The translations under genes were made by a program, and so were the position numbers. 28,759 bases of DNA, taken from contig CAJXNE010000003.1 in NCBI GenBank assembly GCA_913056285.1, positions 1 to 28,759 on the forward strand. The letters are read 5' to 3'. Below the pieces are notes generated by a model, which worked only from the letters and a program-made list of their open reading frames with translations, made no database searches and was not told the origin of the DNA. This DNA is from an uncultured Zetaproteobacteria bacterium (GTDB lineage Bacteria > Pseudomonadota > Zetaproteobacteria > Mariprofundales > Mariprofundaceae). This document shows, piece by piece, positions 8,501 to 17,327 of this stretch (its first letter is position 1; every line of letters starts with the position of its first letter).

Positions 8501-8782
8501 ATCACCTCAACATGGAAAACTGTTTGTGCGCTATGCCCAAGTTTGGCGTCGAGCGAATACAAACGCAACTGATAGCACTAACAGAGCAGCTTGTTTGAAG
8601 AATATTTATCCGCGATTGTCTATACTCTGAACCAAGGGCAATGTAGAATGGAAACAGAAATTTTAATCATGCTTTTGCCGCCGTTCCAGATTCGCAATTC
8701 TATATTGCAATCGGGGGTGATGCGTCAGGCGGTCATGATAAGCTAACGGTGAGTGGGCAAAAATAGCACCGGTGCTTTTGGC
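8501..8782. other. Intergenic region upstream of the HATPase operon
   Basis: This is 282 bp between two - strand genes and presumably carries the promoter of the HATPase-STAS-ubiD-Sel1 operon, although I cannot point to convincing -35/-10 boxes. A GCAAT/ATTGC hairpin lies at 8694-8708. Near the right end (8755-8782), on the - strand, AAAAGCACCGGTGCTATTTTT follows the HDOD gene and may be a weak intrinsic terminator. No gene is seen. Confidence 0.45.
8756..8778 (-). terminator. Possible weak terminator after the HDOD gene
   Basis: On the - strand, just past the stop of the HDOD gene, A-rich sequence, the palindrome GCACCGGTGC and a T-rich tail form a short A/U-flanked hairpin. The stem is short once a four-base loop is allowed, so termination would be inefficient. 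Confidence 0.3.
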
Positions 8783-9955
8783 TCAGTTTTTGGGCTGAAA
8801 CAGATCGGGAAAAGATAATTTCAACCGCTCGATTTCAGCCTGTAACTGTGCGAACAGCCCGGTACTGTCCAGAGGAATATGTAACACATCCTGAACAAAC
8901 GCCATCATATCGTCGCCGCATGAGCGCCGGTGGTTGTGCCAGACAGATAACTGATCCCGGGAATCTTCCATGCTATGTTGCAAGATCAAGTGTGCTGCCT
9001 GCAAGGCCGCCATCAGAGCTTGTATATTCGCTGGCAACTTATCAATACTTGCTGCATCAGGGCGGTGGTGTAGCGAAATCATCTGTTGCACGGATTTGGG
9101 CAAACGCCAGTGCAATGCCAGCATCATGCCGGCATCAATATGCGTGTAGCCAAACGCTTCATACTCAGCAGTCAGGGCTCCGCTTCCCTGATCAATTCGG
9201 TTCATGAGCCGGCTTAATTCAGGCTTGGATTCAACATGCAGCATCACCAACTTGCCAATATCGTGCAGCATGCCGGCCAGCGAGGCTGTATGTTGATCCA
9301 GCTGGCTGGAAGGCTCAGACAGGAGCCTTGCCAGTTTGGCAATCGCCTGGCTGTGGAACCATATATGACGAATTTCTGACTTTTTATAATTGCTGCCGCC
9401 CAGTTCAGGCGCCAGTGAATGAAAAATAATATTGCAGGATTCATTGAGTCCGAGCCGGGCAATGGCCAATCGAATATTGGATATTTCTGCGCTATTGTGC
9501 ATGCCATACAGGGGAGAATTGCAAACCGTCAGAATACGGGCAGTCAACACAGGGTCCTGCGCGACACATTGACCCAATTCTCCGGCTGAAGCATCCGCTC
9601 GTTGCATAATTTCCTGCACTTGATGCCAGATTTCCGGCATGGGCGGGATACGACTGATATGCGCACGTAATCTGTTCAGCACATCGGGATCAATACTCGG
9701 CGGATGCTCAATGTCGTATGTGTCCGTAACGATCATGCTGGTCTGACCGTGTTGAAACAGCCACCCCAATGTATGTTCAGCATAAGTAAGCATGGAAGGC
9801 GCAACATGAGCAGCTGGCGCCTTGCGCTGACTGTCTGACGATACAGGCGCAGGCTGCCCCTTTTTGCCGCCAAATAATGTTACAAAAAAGTTTCTGAACC
9901 AGGACACGGCACCCTCCAGAGGAAGTTGAGATACGCCTGCCAATGATGTGGACAT
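8783..9955 (-). CDS. HDOD-domain signalling protein (second copy)
   Basis: A 390-residue protein from the chosen start. The N-terminal 100 or so residues are unrecognised. An HDOD domain spans roughly residues 90-290, with IPPMPEIWHQVQEIM, ILTVCNSPLYG, IRLAIARLGLNE and LAGMLHDIGKLVMLHV. Unlike the HDOD protein at 3068-3922, the HD pair is intact, and SLHHRPDA follows. The family takes part in signalling that often touches c-di-GMP, motility or stress, usually by protein binding. I prefer the ATG at 9955 because AGGAAGAG precedes it by about 11 bases; an upstream ATG at 9997 lacks a ribosome site and would crowd the divergent miaB promoter. The gene is transcribed alone and divergently from miaB. 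Confidence 0.8.
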   Translation of the reverse strand: MSTSLAGVSQLPLEGAVSWFRNFFVTLFGGKKGQPAPVSSDSQRKAPAAHVAPSMLTYAEHTLGWLFQHGQTSMIVTDTYDIEHPPSIDPDVLNRLRAHISRIPPMPEIWHQVQEIMQRADASAGELGQCVAQDPVLTARILTVCNSPLYGMHNSAEISNIRLAIARLGLNESCNIIFHSLAPELGGSNYKKSEIRHIWFHSQAIAKLARLLSEPSSQLDQHTASLAGMLHDIGKLVMLHVESKPELSRLMNRIDQGSGALTAEYEAFGYTHIDAGMMLALHWRLPKSVQQMISLHHRPDAASIDKLPANIQALMAALQAAHLILQHSMEDSRDQLSVWHNHRRSCGDDMMAFVQDVLHIPLDSTGLFAQLQAEIERLKLSFPDLFQPKN

Positions 9956-10038
9956 GGCAGTAAATACTCTTCCTGATATGAGCAAGATTGCGGCCATGAT
10001 TGCCGTTGAGCTCGTCAGCTTCTAGCCTTTGGCATTCC

Positions 10039-11397
10039 ATGAAAACGACAGAAACGACTTCCGGAAACATCGATACCCTGTTTATCAAGACCTATGGCTG
10101 CCAGATGAATGAATATGATTCATCGCGCATGGCCGATATGATGAAAGAAGCTTATGGCCTAAAACTGGTTGCTTCGCCTGCTGATGCCGATGTTATTCTG
10201 ATGAATACATGCTCGGTGCGTGAAAAAGCCGAGGAAAAAGTCTATTCCGAACTGGGGCGCTATAAGAAACTGAAAGACAAGCGACCGGATATGATTATCG
10301 GTGTTGGCGGTTGCGTCGGCCAGCAGGAAGGCGAACGTATTCAGAAGCGCGCGCCCTATGTCGATATCGTATTCGGGCCGCAGACTTATCACCGCCTGCC
10401 CGACATGGTCAAACAAATTCGCCGTCAGCGCGTCAAACTAACCGAAATCGATATGCCGGAAATCGAGAAGTTCGATCATCTGCCCAAAGCAGAAAGCCAT
10501 GGTATATCCGGTTTTGTCACCATTATGGAGGGCTGTGACAAGTTCTGCACATTCTGCGTGGTGCCTTATACGCGCGGCCCCGAGTTATCCCGTCCGGTGG
10601 ATGATATTCTGGCCGAGTGCCAACAACTGCTGGCCGGCGGCGCGGTGGAACTTTCCCTGCTCGGGCAGAATGTGAACGGGTATCGGGGGACAGGTCTGGA
10701 TGGCGAAGAGTGGGATTTCACCATGTTATTGTATGCGGTGGCCGAGCTCGAAGGGCTCAAACGCTTGCGTTTCACTACCAGCCACCCGATGGAAATGACC
10801 GATGAATTATGCATTGCCTTTGGCGAAATCCCGCAACTGATGCCGTATTTACACCTGCCGGTGCAAAGCGGTTCCGATGCGTTGCTGAAAGCCATGCATC
10901 GCGGCCATGACGGCGATTCCTATTACCGCCGCATTGATTTGCTGCGTCAGCACTGCCCGGATATTGCCCTGTCGTCCGATTTTATCGTCGGATATCCGGG
11001 TGAAAGTGATATGGATTTTGAAGCCACCATGGAGCTGGTGCGCCGGGTGGATTATGACTCGGCCTATTGTTTCAAATACAGCCCCCGCCCCGGCACCCCG
11101 GCGGCCAAGGCCGAGGACAATGTGCCTGAAGCGGTCAAGGATGAGCGTTTGCAACGGTTATTGTCGTTGACGCGAGAGCAAACCGGCGATGCCATGCAGC
11201 GCCAGATTGGTCGCAGGCTGGATGTGCTGGTGGAAAAAGAAAGCCGGACTGAAGGCGATATGCAGGGCCGTACACCCGACTTCAAAATCGTGCATTTCAG
11301 AGGCAACCCACGCCAGATCGGGCAGGTGATGCCGGTTCACATCACCGAGGCCTATGGCCAATCGCTGCGCGGCGAGTTGATTCTTGCCGGTGAATAG
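10039..11397 (+). CDS. miaB: MiaB, tRNA-2-methylthio-N6-isopentenyladenosine synthase
   Basis: A 453-residue radical-SAM methylthiotransferase that adds the 2-methylthio group to i6A37 of tRNAs. The N-terminal domain has the three cluster cysteines: C21 in KTYGCQMNEYDS, one in LMNTCSVREKAE and one in GVGGCVGQQEG. The radical-SAM cluster is C166-xxx-C170-xx-C173 in MEGCDKFCTFCVVPYTRG. A TRAM domain closes the protein. I start at the ATG at 10039, which puts KTYGCQ about 17 residues in as usual; the frame stays open to a TTG at 10000 that would add 13 unlikely residues. No strong ribosome site is seen. It is the first gene of the miaB-phoH-ybeY-corC-lnt-gpsA-smr operon. Confidence 0.95.
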   Translation: MKTTETTSGNIDTLFIKTYGCQMNEYDSSRMADMMKEAYGLKLVASPADADVILMNTCSVREKAEEKVYSELGRYKKLKDKRPDMIIGVGGCVGQQEGERIQKRAPYVDIVFGPQTYHRLPDMVKQIRRQRVKLTEIDMPEIEKFDHLPKAESHGISGFVTIMEGCDKFCTFCVVPYTRGPELSRPVDDILAECQQLLAGGAVELSLLGQNVNGYRGTGLDGEEWDFTMLLYAVAELEGLKRLRFTTSHPMEMTDELCIAFGEIPQLMPYLHLPVQSGSDALLKAMHRGHDGDSYYRRIDLLRQHCPDIALSSDFIVGYPGESDMDFEATMELVRRVDYDSAYCFKYSPRPGTPAAKAEDNVPEAVKDERLQRLLSLTREQTGDAMQRQIGRRLDVLVEKESRTEGDMQGRTPDFKIVHFRGNPRQIGQVMPVHITEAYGQSLRGELILAGE

Positions 11398-11415
11398 AGG
11401 CATGATACCACCCTT

Positions 11416-12369
11416 ATGAGTATTTCATTGCGCCTGGAGGCGCTGGAACCATCCGCGTTGCAAAAGCTGTGCGGGGCGGGCAACTGGATATTAAAACGTA
11501 TCGAGGCCTTTTATCAGGTGCGTTTTCTGGGGAAGCCGGGGCACTGGAATATTGAGGGCGAACATGCCGATGCGGCCGGGCAGGCAGTGCAACGGTTATT
11601 ACAAAAATCCACGACTCAGGCGGCAGCATTGACCGATATAGATGTAGAAGGCGTATTACGCGATGCCGATTCGAACGCAGCGGCGGTAGAATCCGGTAGC
11701 GGCATCATTATTGCCGGGCGTCGCCATATCAGCGGCAAAACCGCCAACCAGCGCGCCTATCTTAAAACCATTGACCGCAATACCTTAACACTGGCAGTCG
11801 GCCCTGCCGGTTCCGGTAAAACCTATCTGGCCGTGGCTATGGCGGTCGCCGCGATGAACAGCAATCGGGTGGAACGGATTATTCTGACCCGGCCAGCGGT
11901 GGAAGCCGGCGAGCGGCTGGGCTTTTTGCCCGGCGATTTACAGCAGAAAGTCGATCCTTATCTGCGCCCATTATATGATGCCATGGCCGATATGCTCGGG
12001 GTGGAAAAAATGAATGCGCTGATGGAGCAGAGCCGCATTGAAGTCGCACCGCTGGCCTATATGCGCGGGCGCACGCTCAATGACGCCTTTATCATCCTCG
12101 ATGAGGCGCAGAATACGACCCGCGAGCAAATGAAAATGTTTCTTACCCGGCTCGGTTTCGGCTCCAAAATGGTTGTTACCGGCGATGTCACACAGGTCGA
12201 TCTGCCGCGTCATCAAAAGAGTGGATTATTGCATGCGCTGCGGGTGCTGGAGCATGTCAAAGACATCGGCTTGTGTCGCTTAAGCAGTAAAGACGTGGTG
12301 CGCCACCAACTGGTCGAGAAAATCGTCGACGCCTATGAAGATAGCGAAGAAGGATCGCCGCATGATTGA
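11416..12369 (+). CDS. ybeZ: PhoH-family ATPase YbeZ
   Basis: A 317-residue PhoH-like NTPase. An N-terminal KH-like region is followed by the ATPase core: Walker A GPAGSGKTY starting at G129 (K135), the LTRPAVEAGERLGFLPGD segment, and Walker B AFIILDEAQNTT. The family couples nucleotide hydrolysis to RNA processing, and YbeZ binds YbeY, the next gene, in 16S rRNA maturation. The length is somewhat shorter than E. coli YbeZ. The gene sits 18 bp after miaB and overlaps ybeY by 8 bp. Confidence 0.93.
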   Translation: MSISLRLEALEPSALQKLCGAGNWILKRIEAFYQVRFLGKPGHWNIEGEHADAAGQAVQRLLQKSTTQAAALTDIDVEGVLRDADSNAAAVESGSGIIIAGRRHISGKTANQRAYLKTIDRNTLTLAVGPAGSGKTYLAVAMAVAAMNSNRVERIILTRPAVEAGERLGFLPGDLQQKVDPYLRPLYDAMADMLGVEKMNALMEQSRIEVAPLAYMRGRTLNDAFIILDEAQNTTREQMKMFLTRLGFGSKMVVTGDVTQVDLPRHQKSGLLHALRVLEHVKDIGLCRLSSKDVVRHQLVEKIVDAYEDSEEGSPHD

Positions 12370-12841
12370 TATCGTCGTCGATGCGGATGCCGGTAGCGGT
12401 ATGGTGTTCGAGCCGCCTGAAGGTATTGATGCGGCGGTAAAAAACGCTTGCGCCATCGCAGGCTACGAAGCACCGGAACCGACGCTGTGTATTCGTTTCA
12501 CTGCAAATGCCGAGATTCGGGCTCTGAACCATCAATGGCGCAACAAGGATGCCGTGACCGACGTGCTGTCTTTTCCCATGCAGGAAGCGCCTTTCAATCT
12601 GGATGAATCGCTGGGCGATATTGCGCTGGCCGTACCCTTTGCCCGACAGGAAGCTGATCGCCTGCATGTAGCTGTGGACGCACACATTCTGCATCTGATT
12701 ATCCACGCCAGCCTGCACTTGCTCGGCTTCGATCATATCAACGATGATGAGGCTGACCGTATGCAGGGGCTGGAGTCTGAAACCATGCAGCGCATGGGCT
12801 TGCATAACCCCTATTCGTTTGAAGCCAGGGTGCAATCGTGA
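12362..12841 (+). CDS. ybeY: Endoribonuclease YbeY
   Basis: A 159-residue zinc-dependent single-strand endoribonuclease that matures the 3' end of 16S rRNA and takes part in 70S quality control. The metal site is the classic H115-x3-H119-x5-H125 in HASLHLLGFDH, almost the same numbering as the E. coli enzyme. NKDAVTDVLSFP is the other signature. I chose the ATG at 12362 because AAGGA lies 7 bases upstream and the residues begin MIDIVV; an upstream ATG at 12335 would add nine poorly fitting residues. It overlaps ybeZ by 8 bp and corC by 4 bp, so all three are probably translated in a coupled way. Confidence 0.94.
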   Translation: MIDIVVDADAGSGMVFEPPEGIDAAVKNACAIAGYEAPEPTLCIRFTANAEIRALNHQWRNKDAVTDVLSFPMQEAPFNLDESLGDIALAVPFARQEADRLHVAVDAHILHLIIHASLHLLGFDHINDDEADRMQGLESETMQRMGLHNPYSFEARVQS

Positions 12842-13662
12842 GCCTCGTTCAACACTGGATGGGCCGTTGCCGCAAGTTGTTGATCGAATATCTGCGGCCC
12901 GGCCGGGATGAGCAGGAGTTATTGTCGGTCATTGGCCGCGCCGAAGCGGTCTTGTCGGACGATCAACGCAGCATGCTGGAGCAACTGATCGAAATGCATG
13001 ATATGCGGGTACGTGAGTTGATGGTTCCCCGCTCTGAAATTCATGCGGTATCGGCGGATGCCTCACTGGCTGAAATTGAACAAGCCATGATCGAAAAGGG
13101 CGTCAGCCGCATGCCGGTCATCGATGCCGATATCGATCATGTGCTGGGTATTGTGCATGTCCGCGATATTGTACTGGCGCGCCTCAAAGGTGAAGCGCCT
13201 GCCCTGACCGCATTGCTGCGCCCTTGCTTGCGTGTGCTGGAACTGGAGCAGGTATCCGGCCTGTTATCCGAAATGCGTGAGCATTCCTGCCGGATTGCCA
13301 TTGTGCTGGATGAATATGGCGGTACGGCAGGCCTGATTACGTTGCCTGATCTGGTACGCGAAATTACCGGCGAAATCGGCGAAGATGGCAAAGAGGAAGA
13401 AAGCGAACTGCATCCCTTGGGCGATGGCGGCTATATGGTGCAGGCGCGCATGCATATCGAAGAACTTGCCGAAGCGTTGGAAATTAAGTTACCGGAAGGC
13501 GATTACGATACGGTCGGTGGCTGGTTGACGGCGCATCTGGGTCGTATTCCGCACAACGGTGAGCAAATCAGTCTGGAAGGTTTGCATATCCAGGTGGTGG
13601 ATGCCGACCCGCGCCGCATCAACCGCGTACGCATTCAGCGCCAGTCCGATAAAAAAACATAA
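12838..13662 (+). CDS. corC: CorC/YbeX-family CBS-domain protein
   Basis: A 274-residue cytosolic protein with two CBS domains (about 70-185) and a C-terminal CorC_HlyC transporter-associated domain. The segment DEYGGTAGLITLPDLVREI and the PRSEIHAV motif are hallmarks. It was first linked to CorA-dependent cobalt/magnesium efflux, and YbeX has more recently been tied to ribosome metabolism, which fits its place after ybeY. The GTG start overlaps the ybeY stop (GTGA) and has AGGGTG close upstream. No membrane DUF21 domain is present, so this is the soluble class rather than a CNNM-type transporter. Confidence 0.92.
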   Translation: MSLVQHWMGRCRKLLIEYLRPGRDEQELLSVIGRAEAVLSDDQRSMLEQLIEMHDMRVRELMVPRSEIHAVSADASLAEIEQAMIEKGVSRMPVIDADIDHVLGIVHVRDIVLARLKGEAPALTALLRPCLRVLELEQVSGLLSEMREHSCRIAIVLDEYGGTAGLITLPDLVREITGEIGEDGKEEESELHPLGDGGYMVQARMHIEELAEALEIKLPEGDYDTVGGWLTAHLGRIPHNGEQISLEGLHIQVVDADPRRINRVRIQRQSDKKT

Positions 13663-13669
13663 CCAGCCA

Positions 13670-15145
13670 GTGAATGGGACGCGTAAACGACATGCCCTGT
13701 TGGCCTTGCTATGCGGGGCAGCAATGCCCTTCGCCTTTTCCCCGTTCGATCAGGCCTGGCTGGTGATCCCGGCCCTGACAGGCTGGCTGTGGCTGATTCG
13801 ACAAGGCAGGCCACTACAAACCGGTTTCGCATTCGGCCTGGGCTGGTTCGGCTTCGGCGCATGGTGGCTGGCACCCACCCTGCACACATTTGGACATTTG
13901 CCGTGGATTGCAGCGGGCTTCTGCGTATTGCTGGTCGGCGCTGTGATGGCCTTGTTACCCGCCCTGTGGGCATGGCTGACATGGAAACTGGCCGGAAAAA
14001 CAGCATTGGTGTTGCTGGTCTTTCCTGCCGCAGCTATCGCTGAAGAATGGCTTAGAGGCCATATTTTCACAGGCCTGCCCTGGACAGCACTGGGTAATGT
14101 GTTGCTTGATACGCCGGCCATTGGCTGGGCATCATGGTTTGGTGTGTATGGCATTGCACTGTTGCCAGCACTGACGGCTGCGGCGCTGTTGCTGTTGCTG
14201 TCATCGGCGCACCAACGCATAGGCCTTGCCGGTATCGTGATGGCTGGATTGCTTGTGCTGCTGGCGCCGGCAGCCGAGACGGGACAGGGGGCCGTGCATA
14301 CGGCAGCGCTGGTACAGGCGAATATTCCGCAGGATAAAAAGTGGGATGCGGATTTTCTCAATACCACCATGCAGCGTTACGCCTCGTTATCCACCGGCGT
14401 GGCGGCGCGTGCGGATATCATCATTTGGCCGGAAGCAGCCATTCCTTTTTTTCTACAACGCGCTCCCGGCTGGAGTCAGTGGCTCAACAAGCGGGTGGAG
14501 CACTGGCGAACGCCGTTGTTATATGGCGGCCTGCAATTAACCGGCCAGGGTACGGCGCAAAACGGCCTGTTCGCTCTCGATCCGCTAGCTGAAACCAGCT
14601 TGTCCGAACGCGCATTCGCCGGTAAACATCATCTGGTGCCATTTGGCGAATATGTACCATCATGGATTCCATTCCTGCATACGCTGGTGCCGGAAATTGC
14701 CAATTTCAAACCGGCTGACGATGGCGGCGTGGTGCAGCTGCGAGGGATTGCTTATGGCGCATTGATTTGCTACGAATCGCTGTTTCCGGAAGAGGCCAGA
14801 AACCGGGTGCTCAATGGCGCACAGGTGCTGGTCAATATCACCAATGATGCATGGTACGGTACGACACCGGCTGCATGGCAGCATTTTCAGGCGGCTCGCA
14901 TGCGGGCGGTGGAAACCGGGCGTTATGTGCTGCGTGCGGCCAATACGGGCATTACCGCAATGATTCAGCCCGATGGCGAGGTGGCTGCGATAAAGCCCTG
15001 GTGGGTGCAAACCGCACTGCTCGGCCATTATCAGCTTTCGAATCGACACACCCCTTATGTGCGCTGGGGCGACTGGCCATTGCTGATCTGCCTGATGATG
15101 CTCATTATTCCTTTGTTCAGGGGCAGGAGGTCATCATATGAATGA
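13670..15145 (+). CDS. lnt: Lnt, apolipoprotein N-acyltransferase
   Basis: About 491 residues: an N-terminal block of hydrophobic helices (roughly residues 5-200), then a nitrilase-fold periplasmic domain. It carries out the last step of lipoprotein maturation, moving an acyl chain from phospholipid to the N-terminal diacylglyceryl-cysteine. The catalytic triad is complete: E255 in WPEAAIPFF, K319 in GKHHLVPFGEYVP and C367 in ICYESLFPE. The frame is open further upstream inside corC, but the GTG at 13670, eight bases past the corC stop, gives a normal N-terminus directly before the first membrane helix. No strong Shine-Dalgarno is visible there. It overlaps gpsA by 8 bp. Confidence 0.93.
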   Translation: MNGTRKRHALLALLCGAAMPFAFSPFDQAWLVIPALTGWLWLIRQGRPLQTGFAFGLGWFGFGAWWLAPTLHTFGHLPWIAAGFCVLLVGAVMALLPALWAWLTWKLAGKTALVLLVFPAAAIAEEWLRGHIFTGLPWTALGNVLLDTPAIGWASWFGVYGIALLPALTAAALLLLLSSAHQRIGLAGIVMAGLLVLLAPAAETGQGAVHTAALVQANIPQDKKWDADFLNTTMQRYASLSTGVAARADIIIWPEAAIPFFLQRAPGWSQWLNKRVEHWRTPLLYGGLQLTGQGTAQNGLFALDPLAETSLSERAFAGKHHLVPFGEYVPSWIPFLHTLVPEIANFKPADDGGVVQLRGIAYGALICYESLFPEEARNRVLNGAQVLVNITNDAWYGTTPAAWQHFQAARMRAVETGRYVLRAANTGITAMIQPDGEVAAIKPWWVQTALLGHYQLSNRHTPYVRWGDWPLLICLMMLIIPLFRGRRSSYE

Positions 15146-16127
15146 GCAGCATGTATGTGTTCTGGGCGCAGGTTCCTGGGGCACGGCGCTGGCAATGGTT
15201 CTTGCACGTTCCGGCAAGCGTGATGTGCGTCTGTATACCCGGGATGCCGATCATGCAGTCGCCATCAACCAGACCCGGGAAAATAAACGCTATCTGCCCG
15301 GCATTGCACTGCCGGATAATATCCATGTTACCTGCCGAACTGACGAGGCTATTCACAAAATAGATGCCTGCGTGTATGCGCTGCCGTGCGTGGCTGTGGA
15401 TGATTATCTGCCGCTGCTGGCCGGCACCGATTATCCTGTGATTGCCGCCTGCAAGGGCTTGCATCCAGAGACGCTGAAACGTAGCGATGAAATGCTGGCG
15501 CAATATATCAATCGTTCCCGTATTGCCATTCTTTCCGGCCCCTCTTTTGCGCATGAAGTGGCGATGAATCAACCCACCGCTATTACCATGGCGGCAGAAA
15601 ATATTGCACTGGCGGAAACGGTGGCTGCATTTTTCGATGACACCAATTTTCGTATTTATCTGAGCGACGATGTGGTTGGCGTGGCCATGGGCGGGGCGCT
15701 CAAAAATGTAATTGCCATTGCCGCAGGCATGGCTGACGGGCTGGGTCTCGGACATAACTCTGTGGCTGCAGCTGTCACCCGCGGCCTGTCTGAAATGGGG
15801 CGATTGACCGTAGCCTGTGGCGGACGTCAGGAAACCATGATGGGGCTCTCCGGCCTGGGTGATCTGGTACTGACCTGTACCGGTTCATTATCACGCAATC
15901 GCAGCTTCGGTATGGCCATCGCAGCAGGCAAAGGCATTGAACAGGCCAAAGCCGAAATCGGGCAGGTTGTTGAAGGCGTACGAACGGCGCAGGCGGTTAA
16001 TCTGCTGGCCGAAAAACTGGCAATTGAACTGCCACTAATGCAGTGCGTACATCGAGTATTGACGGGTGAATTAATCCTTCAGGATGCTTTGGTACGATTA
16101 ATGTCGCGGCCTGAACGACCGGAATAA
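15138..16127 (+). CDS. gpsA: GpsA, NAD(P)-dependent glycerol-3-phosphate dehydrogenase
   Basis: A 329-residue soluble dehydrogenase that reduces dihydroxyacetone phosphate to sn-glycerol-3-phosphate for phospholipid synthesis. The nucleotide-binding loop is GAGSWGTALAM near residue 9. The catalytic lysine is K189 in GGALKNVIAIAAGMADG, followed by NSVAAAVTRGLSEM. The length is typical of the family. AGGAGG just upstream of the ATG is a strong ribosome site inside the end of lnt. The gene overlaps lnt by 8 bp and shares the last base of its stop with the next start (TAATG). Its place beside lnt groups two membrane-lipid functions. Confidence 0.96.
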   Translation: MNEQHVCVLGAGSWGTALAMVLARSGKRDVRLYTRDADHAVAINQTRENKRYLPGIALPDNIHVTCRTDEAIHKIDACVYALPCVAVDDYLPLLAGTDYPVIAACKGLHPETLKRSDEMLAQYINRSRIAILSGPSFAHEVAMNQPTAITMAAENIALAETVAAFFDDTNFRIYLSDDVVGVAMGGALKNVIAIAAGMADGLGLGHNSVAAAVTRGLSEMGRLTVACGGRQETMMGLSGLGDLVLTCTGSLSRNRSFGMAIAAGKGIEQAKAEIGQVVEGVRTAQAVNLLAEKLAIELPLMQCVHRVLTGELILQDALVRLMSRPERPE

Positions 16128-16654
16128 TGGCCGAGGATGATGAGCGGAATCTGTTCGCCGAGGCGATGGGCAAGGTGCAGCCGCTGACGCCGGGGGACAA
16201 AGTGGTGTCCGGCAAAGCGAAACCGCTCAAACTTGCGCAAAAGGCTACCGTCATACGTTCACGTGCAAATACCATGGCGCAACCTTCCGCAGCATTATCC
16301 GTCCAGCCCACGCAAGACCCGTGGGTGTTCGTTTCGGATGGTATTTCACGCGAACGGCTCAAACGGCTGGGCGCCGGACGGCCTCCGATTGAGCGCACAT
16401 TTGATTTGCATGGCATGACGCGCGATGAAGCGCTTGCGATGCTGGAACAGGGTTTCGATCAGGCTATCAGTGCGGGCGTGCGGGTGATTTGCATTATCCA
16501 CGGTCGCGGTCTGCACTCACAGGGCCGGGCGGTATTAAAAGAGGCCGTGTATCACTGGCTCAGACAGGGTTCGCTGGCGCACCGCGTGCTCGCCGTTATC
16601 CCTCAGCCCGGCAGCGGCGGCGGTGCCTGCCTACTACTGTTACGACGCAAATAG
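16127..16654 (+). CDS. Smr-domain protein (YdaL/SmrA-like)
   Basis: A 175-residue protein. The first half is low in recognisable motifs. The second half is an Smr domain: FDLHGMTRDEAL at about residue 89, then CIIHGRGLHSQG and the closing PQPGSGGGACLLLLRRK. Smr domains bind or cut nucleic acids, and stand-alone bacterial forms have been linked to endonuclease activity on stalled mRNAs or nicked DNA. The start is coupled to the gpsA stop (TAATG). It is the last gene of the miaB operon and ends 30 bp from a convergent gene. The actual substrate is unknown. Confidence 0.88.
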   Translation: MAEDDERNLFAEAMGKVQPLTPGDKVVSGKAKPLKLAQKATVIRSRANTMAQPSAALSVQPTQDPWVFVSDGISRERLKRLGAGRPPIERTFDLHGMTRDEALAMLEQGFDQAISAGVRVICIIHGRGLHSQGRAVLKEAVYHWLRQGSLAHRVLAVIPQPGSGGGACLLLLRRK

Positions 16655-16684
16655 TCGGGGTTAGCGCCATCCGGGCATATCGCG

Positions 16685-17239
16685 TTATTTATTGATTTTG
16701 GTGATTTTTGAGCCTTCAAACGTCAAGTTGTACATCAGCCCTTTATTGGAAAAGATGAAACCGATGATCGGGTCTTTCACTGTGTTGCTGTCAATGTCGC
16801 CGCCCACGCCTACCGTAATCAGCGCCACGCTGCCATCCACGCCGGCCTTCCAGCCATCACTGGATTTGAAACCCCGGAGCGCATCGCGGGTCATAAACAT
16901 GATAATCTGCGATTTCATCTGGGCGCCAAGCTGGAAACCGATGGAGGCTGCCGCCGTATTGTAATAGCCGGTTGTTTTGCCATGCTCCAGCATAGCCCCT
17001 TCGCCATATTCTCCGCCTACGCCGAAGCCGGCCTTGAATACTTCCGGAAACACCAGCACGGCAGACGCCTTATTGGCCAGTTCCCGCCCGGATTTCACCT
17101 GAGCATAAAATGTGGTCAGCGTGGCTTTCACCTTGGCATCAAGTTCAGCCTTGCCGGCCGCCTCGGCTGGCGGAATAGAAAGCAGACTAACGGTGAAGGT
17201 CAGTAAAAACAGTATGGTTTGGCGGGTCATGGATAACAT
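16685..17239 (-). CDS. Secreted Ysc84-domain (lipid-binding SYLF) protein
   Basis: A 184-residue protein. It begins with a Sec-type signal: MTRQTILFLLTFTVSLL, then a likely cleavage after AEAAG. The mature part is a Ysc84/SYLF domain with ANKASAVLVFPEVFKAGFGVGG, a GYYNTAAASIGFQLG segment and the later FIFSNKGLMYNLTFEGSKI. In eukaryotes this domain binds phosphoinositides; in bacteria it is common in exported proteins of unclear role, probably envelope or lipid binding. GAGGAG lies 5 bases before the ATG. It is probably monocistronic, or the last gene after the CinA-like gene. It converges on the Smr gene with no clear terminator in the 30-bp gap. Confidence 0.87.
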   Translation of the reverse strand: MLSMTRQTILFLLTFTVSLLSIPPAEAAGKAELDAKVKATLTTFYAQVKSGRELANKASAVLVFPEVFKAGFGVGGEYGEGAMLEHGKTTGYYNTAAASIGFQLGAQMKSQIIMFMTRDALRGFKSSDGWKAGVDGSVALITVGVGGDIDSNTVKDPIIGFIFSNKGLMYNLTFEGSKITKINK

Positions 17240-17327
17240 GGAATCTCCTCGTGATTAGATTTTCGAACGCTGCACACTAACGCCATCAAAAGGCATGATG
17301 CACATCACACATCTGAGGAGCACGATA

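Noticed and set aside
10000..10038. TTG start for miaB
   Set aside because: It adds 13 residues not typical of MiaB; the ATG at 10039 gives the expected distance to the first cluster Cys.
12257..12835. A 192-codon open frame on the - strand
   Set aside because: Antisense to ybeZ and ybeY, both firmly identified; composition is that of a shadow frame.
13750..14370. A 206-codon open frame on the - strand
   Set aside because: It lies wholly inside lnt, whose catalytic triad and membrane helices are clear. The antisense translation has no recognisable motif.
15117..15755. A 212-codon open frame on the - strand
   Set aside because: Antisense to gpsA, which is certain from its nucleotide-binding loop and catalytic Lys.
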